Positions 1 through 5,225 of a stretch of 5,225 nucleotides of DNA are shown here, one piece after another. The stretch spans positions 1-5,225 of the forward strand of contig JARFPV010000404.1 in the NCBI GenBank assembly GCA_029288115.1, read 5' to 3'. The DNA comes from Akkermansiaceae bacterium. GTDB lineage: Bacteria > Verrucomicrobiota > Verrucomicrobiia > Verrucomicrobiales > Akkermansiaceae. The number at the start of each line of letters is the position of its first letter. Within the stretch, counting starts at the first letter, position 1. The notes below the pieces were generated by a model. It made no database searches, was not told where the DNA came from, and saw nothing but the letters and a program-made list of their open reading frames with translations. Position numbers and translations under genes: made by a program.

Positions 1-19
1 AGATGTGTATAAGAGACAG
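1..19 (+). other. Tn5/Nextera mosaic-end adapter remnant (not genomic)
   Basis: The first 19 bases, AGATGTGTATAAGAGACAG, are identical to the transferred strand of the Tn5 mosaic end used in Nextera tagmentation libraries. It sits at the very edge of the window, in front of a gene that is already missing its 5' part, as untrimmed adapter at a contig end would. Translated in frame with the downstream gene it gives a false N-terminus, MCIRDR, from an ATG at base 3. That ATG is not a real start codon. Confidence 0.96.
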
Positions 20-20
20 G

Positions 21-839
21 AGACCCTCATCATACAATGAGATGAAGGACAAATACCGTCCGTCCCACGCCGATTATACTTACGATGCCAAATACGGAAC
101 TCGTGCGTGGCATGGGGGCGGCAGGGCATCGGCGCGCGAAACCATTGGTCGTGTCGCTGCCGCTGCCGTGGCTAAGAAAGTTCTCGCCGAACTATACCCC
201 GGTTTGGAAATCCTCGCCTGGGTGCAGTCGGTGAAAGACATCGAGGCCAGTGTAGACCCCGCCACCGTGAGCTCAAAGGTCATCGAGTCCAACATCGTTC
301 GCACCGCCGACCCGGATGCGGTCGAACCAATGACCGAACTGATCAAGAAAATGCGCTCCGAGGGGAATTCCGTTGGCGGCGTGGTCCAGTGTGTCGTCCG
401 GCAATCACCCGTCGGGCTTGGCAGTCCTGTCTTTGGAAAACTCGAAGCCACTCTTGCCCATGCCATGCTCAGCCTGCCTGCAACCAAAGGGTTTGAGATT
501 GGTTCCGGATTTGACGGCACTCAGCTCACCGGAGCGGAACACAACGACGCCTTTTACATGGAAAATGAAAAAGTCCGCACCAAGACCAACCGGTCTGGCG
601 GTGTGCAGGGCGGTATTTCCAATGGCGAGAACATTGAGTTCAAAGTGGCGTTCAAACCGACCGCCACCATCATGACGGAGCAGCAAACAGTTAATACAGA
701 CCATCAGGACACCGAACTCAAAGGGCGTGGCAGACATGATCCTTGCGTGCTTCCACGCGCTGTCCCGATTGTAGAAGCAATGACCACACTTGCACTCCTC
801 GATCACGCGCTACAGCACCGTGCCCAATGCGGCAGTTAA
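21..839 (+). CDS. aroC: Chorismate synthase, 5'-truncated
   Basis: This enzyme converts 5-enolpyruvylshikimate-3-phosphate to chorismate, the last step of the shikimate pathway, using reduced FMN; it is cytosolic. About 272 residues remain and align with the E. coli enzyme (361 residues) from roughly its residue 95 onward. Family motifs appear in order: RPSHADYTY with the catalytic-type His (codon 66-68), [13 protein letters not shown] (about bases 114-152), the glycine-rich [12 protein letters not shown] region with the following KPTATI (about 594-668), and [18 protein letters not shown] near the C-terminus (about 729-785). The C-terminus is complete, ending in TAA at 837-839. The N-terminal part, including the GESHG motif, is lost because the contig ends at the adapter. 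Reading frame and family motifs are intact, so this is an assembly truncation and not a pseudogene. The next gene begins 12 bases downstream, so the two may be co-transcribed. Confidence 0.95.
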   Translation, partial: RPSSYNEMKDKYRPSHADYTYDAKYGTRAWHGGGRASARETIGRVAAAAVAKKVLAELYPGLEILAWVQSVKDIEASVDPATVSSKVIESNIVRTADPDAVEPMTELIKKMRSEGNSVGGVVQCVVRQSPVGLGSPVFGKLEATLAHAMLSLPATKGFEIGSGFDGTQLTGAEHNDAFYMENEKVRTKTNRSGGVQGGISNGENIEFKVAFKPTATIMTEQQTVNTDHQDTELKGRGRHDPCVLPRAVPIVEAMTTLALLDHALQHRAQCGS

Positions 840-851
840 TCTTTCATAGCG

Positions 852-1685
852 ATGAGCTTACCCGACCTTGGAGCCACTGGAATCATCGCCGCGGTGATTC
901 TTGCTCTTGCGGTGATCGGATTCCTCAAAGGCCTGATACGCACGGTTCTGGCAATGATTTGTCTCGGTATCGCAGGATATGCGGCTCTCTGGGGTAACGA
1001 ACACGCGAGCGACCTCACGGCACCATGGATGGAAAATCCAGGGCCATGGATGCCTAAAATCATTGGTGTGGCTACCGGACTGGTGGTGTTTTTCATCTGT
1101 CGCTACCTGCTTCACTTCCTGATTGATCCGTTTGACCGATCCAAAACCGGGAAAAAAATCGGTTTTGGCCTCCCAGCCGCTGCGCTCAGCCTATGTGCCG
1201 GCCTCGCCATCCTTTGGTTGGGATTCACGGGCATTCGCTACGGTGGCTCGCTCTCAGAGCTCAGACATACCCGCCATCTTATTTTAAACCAAGGGAAAGA
1301 AGACTCTGCCGACTACTCAACGCCCTTACTTTTACGCGCAAAACAGGCTCTCGATGCAAGCAGCGCCGGACAATGGCAACGCAGAAGCGATTTTCTTGAT
1401 GCCCCAATCAAGCTTCAGCTATGCAAGCTGATCATTCTCTATCATAACGGCACGACTCGCGAGAAAATGCTCAGAGACAGGCTCTTGATCCCACTGCTCA
1501 ACAGCTCCGCTTTTCTCGAGCTGGCATATAACGGAGATGTCCAGCAATTTGCACAATCTGGTAAACCAAGAGAACTCTACCACGCTGAGCCCGTGGGTGC
1601 TTACCTCAAAAAAGGCGATCAGGTCAGCATGTTGATCTCCCTGCCGACGGGACACCTGGATTCATTTGTTCCCAACCCCGAATAG
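852..1685 (+). CDS. CvpA-like four-helix membrane protein with unassigned C-terminal domain
   Basis: This is a 277-residue inner-membrane protein. Four hydrophobic segments lie at about residues 9-28, 31-48, 68-91 and 104-127. The first pair is joined by a GFLKGLIR turn (G23, G27, R30), which resembles the G-[YF]-x-x-G-x-x-R signature of the CvpA (colicin V production) family. That and the four-helix layout are the basis for the call. The remaining 150 residues are polar, contain no motif I recognise, and would lie on one side of the membrane; residues 245-272 (HAEPVGAYLKKGDQVSMLI) read like a small beta-rich segment. CvpA proteins have been linked to envelope homeostasis and colicin V export, but the role here is unknown. 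The ATG at 852 is preferred because it lies 12 bases after the aroC stop and keeps the first helix whole. No Shine-Dalgarno motif precedes it. Confidence 0.75.
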   Translation: MSLPDLGATGIIAAVILALAVIGFLKGLIRTVLAMICLGIAGYAALWGNEHASDLTAPWMENPGPWMPKIIGVATGLVVFFICRYLLHFLIDPFDRSKTGKKIGFGLPAAALSLCAGLAILWLGFTGIRYGGSLSELRHTRHLILNQGKEDSADYSTPLLLRAKQALDASSAGQWQRRSDFLDAPIKLQLCKLIILYHNGTTREKMLRDRLLIPLLNSSAFLELAYNGDVQQFAQSGKPRELYHAEPVGAYLKKGDQVSMLISLPTGHLDSFVPNPE

Positions 1686-1753
1686 CGCGCATTTTGCCCT
1701 ATCCTGCAAGAATCCGCGCAGCGATGTCCATGATACGCGATGCGAGATCCTAA

Positions 1754-1798
1754 AAATTTGCTATGATCCGCCCGTCGATAGATCCCCTCTGCAAATTT
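1754..1798. repeat. Perfect 8-bp inverted repeat around the candidate promoter
   Basis: AAATTTGC at 1754-1761 is the exact reverse complement of GCAAATTT at 1791-1798, with 29 bases between. The left arm overlaps the extended -10 element and the right arm lies within the predicted 5' leader, eight bases before the next start codon. It could be a pair of half-sites for a regulator or a weak long-loop hairpin. Each arm contains the self-palindromic AAATTT, and chance is a real alternative. Confidence 0.35.
1759..1767 (+). promoter_or_regulatory. Candidate extended -10 promoter for the cco operon
   Basis: TGCTATGAT matches an extended -10 element (TG-n-TATGAT, one base from TATAAT). It lies about 40 bases before the first oxidase-operon ORF, in the only sizeable gap of the window. 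No good -35 hexamer is seen at the usual spacing, which is tolerated by extended -10 promoters. Transcription would start near base 1774. No FNR/Anr-type TTGAT-N4-ATCAA box is visible in the gap, although cbb3 operons are often under such control in Proteobacteria. The call rests on sequence resemblance alone. Confidence 0.4.
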
Positions 1799-1805
1799 CC
1801 ACCCG

Positions 1806-1979
1806 ATGCAAGTCCTCGCGCTCACAATCATGCTCAGCCTTCTACTGGCAGCGATATTTGTCGTCTGTTTTGTGCACGAGCTAAGAAAGCCGCGTAGACG
1901 GGGCATTGAGCACCAGGCGCTCATGCCACTGGAGGAAGACAATTTCCCAGAAGAAAAACCATCTGATCACACACCATGA
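1806..1979 (+). CDS. Small single-pass membrane protein, probable CcoS-like cbb3 oxidase assembly factor
   Basis: This 57-residue ORF (MQVLALTIML... ending SDHTP) has one strong hydrophobic helix at about residues 2-23. A basic patch, RKPRRR (27-32), then predicts a cytoplasmic C-terminus, and the tail is acidic with the motif MPLEED (40-45). Its TGA (1977-1979) overlaps the ATG of the fused ccoNO gene as ATGA, a classic sign of translational coupling. CcoS proteins are about this size, have this topology, are needed for haem/copper insertion into cbb3 oxidase, and often sit directly upstream of ccoN in several phyla. The SGQFDD-type motif of classical CcoS is not evident. The MPLEED tail also resembles the LP-x-x-DD end of CcoQ, so a second CcoQ-like protein is the main alternative. 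The ORF is short, but its helix, charge pattern and exact overlap with ccoNO make it very likely real. No Shine-Dalgarno sequence precedes its ATG. Confidence 0.72.
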   Translation: MQVLALTIMLSLLLAAIFVVCFVHELRKPRRRGIEHQALMPLEEDNFPEEKPSDHTP

Positions 1980-4459
1980 ACACACCTAACAACACTGCTA
2001 CTACCACGATTGTTTATGACGACAAAACGGTGCGTCATTTCATGATTGCCTCCATCATCTTCGGATTGGTGGGTATGCTCGTCGGCGTCATTGCCGCCTT
2101 CCAGCTGAACTTCTGGCAAATGAACGGCAAGTTTCTCGAATACATCACCTTTGGCTACTTCAAGAGCGAAGGGGTTAGCTTTTTGACCTTCGGTCGACTA
2201 CGTCCGCTTCACACCAACGCTGCCATTTTCGCATTTGTAGGCAATATGATGTTCGCTGGTGTTTATTATTCGACACAGCGGTTATGCAAGTGCCGCACCG
2301 CGAGTGACCTGCTATCAAAAATCCACTTCTGGGGGTGGCAGCTCATTATCGTGGCAGCCGCCATCACCCTACCTGCCGGACTTACCCGCGGTAAGGAATA
2401 CGCTGAACTGATCTGGCCAATCAATATCTGTATCGCTGTCATCTGGGTGGTGTTCGCCATTAACTTTTTCTGGACGCTTGCCAAACGCCGCGAACCCAAC
2501 CTCTACGTGGCAATCTGGTTCTACATCGCTACTATCATTACTGTGGCGATGCTCTACATCGTTAACCACCTATCTCTGCCAACCAGCCTGACACACTCCT
2601 ACCCAATCTTTGCAGGTGTGCAGGATGCTCTGGTGCAGTGGTGGTATGGGCACAACGCAGTCGCCTTCTTCCTGACCACTCCGATCCTCGGGATCATGTA
2701 TTATTTCATGCCCAAGGCGGCGGAGCGTCCTGTGTATTCCTACCGGCTATCCATCATTCACTTCTGGGCACTCGTCTTCATCTACATCTGGGCTGGCCCG
2801 CACCACTTGCTCAACACTTCCCTGCCCCACTGGCTGCAAATGCTCGGGATGTATTTCTCCCTGATGCTCTGGGCACCGTCATGGGGCGGCATGCTCAACG
2901 GCCTACTCACCTTGCGTGGCGCCTGGGATAAACTGCGCACCGATCCGGTGATCAAATTCTTCGCAGCCGGTGTCACCTTCTACGGCATGGCTACTTTTGA
3001 AGGCCCACTGCTCTCTATCAAATCCGTCAACGCGTTGTCCCACTACACCGACTGGACCATCGGCCACGTGCACGCTGGAACTCTCGGATGGAATGGTTTC
3101 ATGGCCGCCGGCATGTTCTACTGGCTGGCACCCAAGCTCTGGAAAAACTCCAAGGGCGAAGGTGGCAAGAGCGTTCTCTGGAGTGATAGCTGGGCGAATA
3201 TGCACTTCTGGATCGGCACCGTGGGTATCCTGCTCTACGTGGCATCCATGTGGGCTGCCGGCATCATGGAAGGCCTGATGCTCAGTGCAACCAACGAAGG
3301 TGGAACCACGCTGAAATACCCCATTTTCTCGAACGTGACCGATGCCAAAGCATGGCTTGGAATCTTCCGTGGCATTGGCGGTGTGCTCTACCTCGCCGGC
3401 TTCGTCATGCTCACCATCAACATCTTCAAGACCGCTCGCATGGGTAAGGTTGTGGAAGCATCGGCTGAAGTTCCTGCCGAAGCACCAGCAGGCACCGATG
3501 ACGCTCGTGGCTTTGGACTCATTTTCCGTAACGACCCCATCACCTACACCTTCTGGGTGATCATCTTCGTGATCCTCTGGATCTTCCTACCCAAAGGCAT
3601 GGACATAGGCGCCCTGATCATTGCTCTGGGAATCAGTGCCCAGGCGATCTGGGTCTTCACACGAAAAAAAGACCGATGGGCAGAACTCTACGACTCCCTG
3701 GAAAAGAACTGGGTGCCGTTCACGATCCTCGTCTTCATTGCTGCCGCTCTGGGGGGTGCAGTGCAGATCATCCCCACCGTCATCGCCCAAAAGGGAGAGC
3801 ACGTGGAGGAGCGTATCCAAAAACTCTATACCCCGCTCGAACTTGCAGGACGTGATCTCTACATCACCGAGGGTTGCTATAACTGCCACTCACAGATGAT
3901 CCGGATGCATAAAGGCGATATCCTTCGCTACGGCGACTACTCACGCATCGGTGAGTCCATCTACAACCACCCGTTCCAGTGGGGATCCAAGCGGACCGGC
4001 CCGGATCTTGCCCGTGAAGGCGGCATCCGCTCAGACGGCTGGCATTACGCTCACATGGTCGATCCACGCAGCTTGTCCCAAGGCTCAATCATGCCCAGCT
4101 ACCCCTGGATGCTGGATAAGAAAACCGATTTCAAAGCCCTGCCTGGAAAAATTGCCGCGCTTCGCAAACTTGGTGTTCCCTACGAGGCCATGGACCAGCA
4201 TGAGATCGAACAGGGAGCCAAAGAACAGGCACGCAAAATCGCCAAGGGCTTAGTCGATTCCGAAGTCACCTTACCTGACGACATGCAGGACATGGACGAT
4301 GAAGGCGAAATCGCAGCCGCTCTATCCGAGCGTCAAATCATCGCCATGATCGCCTATCTCCAGAAACTCGGAGCCTACGACGAGGTCAAAAAAGGCGACA
4401 ACAAGGAAGCACCAGCCATCATGGATCCTGACAAAAAACACGGAGCCGCCGACGAATAA
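1976..4459 (+). CDS. ccoNO: cbb3-type cytochrome c oxidase, fused subunits I and II (CcoN-CcoO)
   Basis: This 827-residue fusion forms the catalytic core of a C-family haem-copper oxidase in the inner membrane. Residues 1 to about 487 are CcoN with twelve helices. His79 (RLRPLHTNAA) and His366 would ligate low-spin haem b, His364 (GHVHAGTLGW) haem b3, and His226 (WWYGHNAV), His276 and His277 (WAGPHH) CuB. Tyr270, six residues before the His pair, matches the His-cross-linked Tyr, and Glu342 (TFEGP) the conserved Glu near haem b3. An Ala/Pro/Glu-rich linker (about 490-515) and two extra hydrophobic helices (about 524-539 and 543-561) lead to CcoO: an anchor helix at 580-603, haem c motif CYNCH (634-638), HPFQWGSKRTGPDLAR (665-680) and probable axial Met706 (MPSYPW). 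Residues 757-785 form an acidic stretch apparently absent from typical CcoO. Separate CcoN and CcoO proteins of about 475 and 200-300 residues are the usual arrangement, but fusions are known in some phyla. The start overlaps the preceding stop (ATGA), and ccoQ follows 39 bases downstream. Confidence 0.97.
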   Translation: MNTPNNTATTTIVYDDKTVRHFMIASIIFGLVGMLVGVIAAFQLNFWQMNGKFLEYITFGYFKSEGVSFLTFGRLRPLHTNAAIFAFVGNMMFAGVYYSTQRLCKCRTASDLLSKIHFWGWQLIIVAAAITLPAGLTRGKEYAELIWPINICIAVIWVVFAINFFWTLAKRREPNLYVAIWFYIATIITVAMLYIVNHLSLPTSLTHSYPIFAGVQDALVQWWYGHNAVAFFLTTPILGIMYYFMPKAAERPVYSYRLSIIHFWALVFIYIWAGPHHLLNTSLPHWLQMLGMYFSLMLWAPSWGGMLNGLLTLRGAWDKLRTDPVIKFFAAGVTFYGMATFEGPLLSIKSVNALSHYTDWTIGHVHAGTLGWNGFMAAGMFYWLAPKLWKNSKGEGGKSVLWSDSWANMHFWIGTVGILLYVASMWAAGIMEGLMLSATNEGGTTLKYPIFSNVTDAKAWLGIFRGIGGVLYLAGFVMLTINIFKTARMGKVVEASAEVPAEAPAGTDDARGFGLIFRNDPITYTFWVIIFVILWIFLPKGMDIGALIIALGISAQAIWVFTRKKDRWAELYDSLEKNWVPFTILVFIAAALGGAVQIIPTVIAQKGEHVEERIQKLYTPLELAGRDLYITEGCYNCHSQMIRMHKGDILRYGDYSRIGESIYNHPFQWGSKRTGPDLAREGGIRSDGWHYAHMVDPRSLSQGSIMPSYPWMLDKKTDFKALPGKIAALRKLGVPYEAMDQHEIEQGAKEQARKIAKGLVDSEVTLPDDMQDMDDEGEIAAALSERQIIAMIAYLQKLGAYDEVKKGDNKEAPAIMDPDKKHGAADE

Positions 4460-4498
4460 TCCACTCCATTTTCAGAAACACCCAACCGATTAACCATT

Positions 4499-4678
4499 AT
4501 GTTTAAGAATATTGTTCCCGACGACGGGGCTGCCCTGCAGGCGCTGGTCGCATTTATCATCACCTTTGCTGTCTTCTCAATGATCATGCTGAGGGCGTGG
4601 CATATGCGCCGTGAAGATTCCGATCACATGTCCAGCCTCCCCCTCGAAGACGATTCCGAAACCCATCACACATCCTAA
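4499..4678 (+). CDS. ccoQ: cbb3-type oxidase subunit IV-like small protein CcoQ
   Basis: This 59-residue protein begins MFKNIVPDDG. It has one transmembrane helix at about residues 13-33, a short basic stretch (HMRR, 35-38) and an acidic tail containing LPLEDD (47-52). That final motif resembles the LP-[FL]-x-DD ending common in CcoQ/FixQ, and its place between ccoNO and ccoP is the canonical ccoNOQP order. CcoQ carries no cofactor; in studied species it stabilises the complex, notably the association of CcoP with the core. The ORF is read from ATG at 4499 to TAA at 4676. The preceding 39-base gap has no Shine-Dalgarno motif and no terminator-like hairpin, so the gene is probably part of one transcript with ccoNO. 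Confidence 0.85.
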   Translation: MFKNIVPDDGAALQALVAFIITFAVFSMIMLRAWHMRREDSDHMSSLPLEDDSETHHTS

Positions 4679-4692
4679 CACTTCCAACAACC

Positions 4693-5225
4693 ATGAGCCA
4701 GGAAACCAAAAAACCATCCGTCAATGACGGCCCCGTTCTTCGCGAGCACGTTTTCGACGGCATTCAGGAGTATGACCAAAAGCTACCCAACTGGTGGCTG
4801 TTCAGCTTCTACATTATGATCGTCCTCTTTGTTTGCTACTGGGTCTTCTACTACAGCTTTGACGGGCTCAATACCCCACAAGAGGAAATCAAAGCGCAGA
4901 TGACTGAGATCGAGCAGAAAAAGCAAAAGGACCTCGAAGCCATGCTGGAAAAACTTGATGATAAAGTGCTTATCGAATGGAGCCAAAACTCCTCCATCAC
5001 CACTGAGGGTGAACAAATTTATACCGCCACATGCGTGGCATGCCACGCTCCCGACCTCAACGGCGGCGTGATCGGTCGCTCACTGATTGACAAACACTGG
5101 GAGTACGGTGGCAAGCCCATGGAAATATTCAACGTCGTGCTCAACGGAAGCCCAGCCGACGCCAAAGGGTTTAACGGCCAGAAAATGCAACCGTGGAAGG
5201 ACCTGCTGGGCGCTGAAAAATCCGC
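4693..5225 (+). CDS. ccoP: cbb3-type cytochrome c oxidase subunit III CcoP, 3'-truncated by window end
   Basis: This is the cytochrome c subunit that receives electrons and passes them to the CcoO haem; the haem domain is periplasmic. 177 codons are open to the window edge with no stop. The N-terminus has the CcoP signature HVFDGIQEYDQKLPNWW (19-35), then a transmembrane helix (about 35-56). A highly charged segment follows (about 61-98, rich in Glu, Lys and Gln, likely helical or coiled-coil). The haem c motif CVACH is at 114-118, with HWEYGG (135-140) matching the family's WLYGG element. Met165 in KMQPW is the probable distal haem ligand. Classical CcoP has two c-type haem domains; only one is visible, and whether a second follows cannot be told here. 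The linker lacks the glycine/tryptophan-rich pattern of proteobacterial CcoP. The gene begins 14 bases after the ccoQ stop, preceded by CAACAACC and no Shine-Dalgarno motif. Confidence 0.94.
   Translation, partial: MSQETKKPSVNDGPVLREHVFDGIQEYDQKLPNWWLFSFYIMIVLFVCYWVFYYSFDGLNTPQEEIKAQMTEIEQKKQKDLEAMLEKLDDKVLIEWSQNSSITTEGEQIYTATCVACHAPDLNGGVIGRSLIDKHWEYGGKPMEIFNVVLNGSPADAKGFNGQKMQPWKDLLGAEKS

Noticed and set aside
405..806. Long antisense open frame over aroC
   Set aside because: The + strand encodes conserved chorismate synthase motifs throughout; the antisense translation shows no domain and is a codon-bias shadow.
1473..1480. Internal AGAGACAG resembling the adapter's end, a possible chimeric junction
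   Set aside because: Only 8 bases match, and the surrounding reading frame of the CvpA-like gene continues unbroken on both sides, so chance is sufficient.
1485..1501. TTGAT...TCAA as a possible FNR/Anr site
   Set aside because: The half-sites are separated by the wrong distance for TTGAT-N4-ATCAA, and the site lies inside the CvpA-like coding region, about 300 bases from the operon start.
1717..1744. Imperfect hairpin CGCAGCG/CGATGCG as a terminator after the CvpA-like gene
   Set aside because: It has a mismatch in a 7-bp stem and a 14-base loop, and no T-run follows; too weak to call a terminator.
3431..3535. Frameshift or assembly error joining separate ccoN and ccoO genes
   Set aside because: The frame is continuous through a low-complexity Ala/Pro/Glu linker and two helices, with no stop or leftover start region; CcoNO fusions are an established arrangement, so a genuine fusion is more likely.
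3250..3560. Alternative-frame + strand open frames inside ccoNO
   Set aside because: The ccoNO frame is continuous with family motifs on both sides, and the overlapping frames show no recognisable protein features.
4783..5046. Antisense open frame over ccoP
   Set aside because: It lies opposite the CcoP signature, membrane helix and haem motif, which are clearly encoded on the + strand.

Overview
The window is a contig end from a Gram-negative bacterium. It carries housekeeping genes followed by the start of a cbb3-type (high-affinity, C-family) cytochrome c oxidase operon. All supported genes lie on the + strand. Bases 1-19 are not genomic: they match the Tn5/Nextera mosaic-end sequence exactly, so the real sequence starts at about base 20, inside a truncated aroC.

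Layout: (1) 21-839, the C-terminal three quarters of chorismate synthase. (2) 852-1685, a four-helix membrane protein whose N-terminal half resembles the CvpA family, with an unrecognised soluble C-terminal domain. (3) 1686-1805, a 120-base gap with a candidate extended -10 promoter and a perfect 8-bp inverted repeat. (4) 1806-1979, a 57-residue single-pass membrane protein, probably CcoS-like (assembly), overlapping the next start by ATGA. (5) 1976-4459, an in-frame CcoN-CcoO fusion of 827 residues that retains the expected haem and copper ligands. (6) 4499-4678, CcoQ. (7) 4693-5225, CcoP, cut by the window end after its first c-type haem domain.

Genes 4-7 form one transcription unit. The fused CcoNO supplies the catalytic b/b3-CuB subunit and the first mono-haem cytochrome c subunit. 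CcoP passes electrons from soluble or membrane donors to the CcoO haem, and CcoQ stabilises the complex. Together they would reduce O2 to water at low oxygen tension while pumping protons. aroC and the CvpA-like gene have no evident functional link to the oxidase and are probably a separate unit.

Organism: the fused ccoNO gene, the small ccoS-like gene just upstream, the moderate GC content, the chorismate synthase sequence and the lack of Shine-Dalgarno motifs together suggest the Planctomycetota-Verrucomicrobiota-Chlamydiota or Bacteroidota side of the tree. My best guess is Verrucomicrobiota. This is inference from remembered family traits, not from a search.

I see no mobile element, CRISPR array, RNA gene or defence system here. 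The most notable points are the architecture of the CcoN-CcoO junction, the unusual CcoP linker, the tiny gene coupled to ccoNO, and the adapter artefact.
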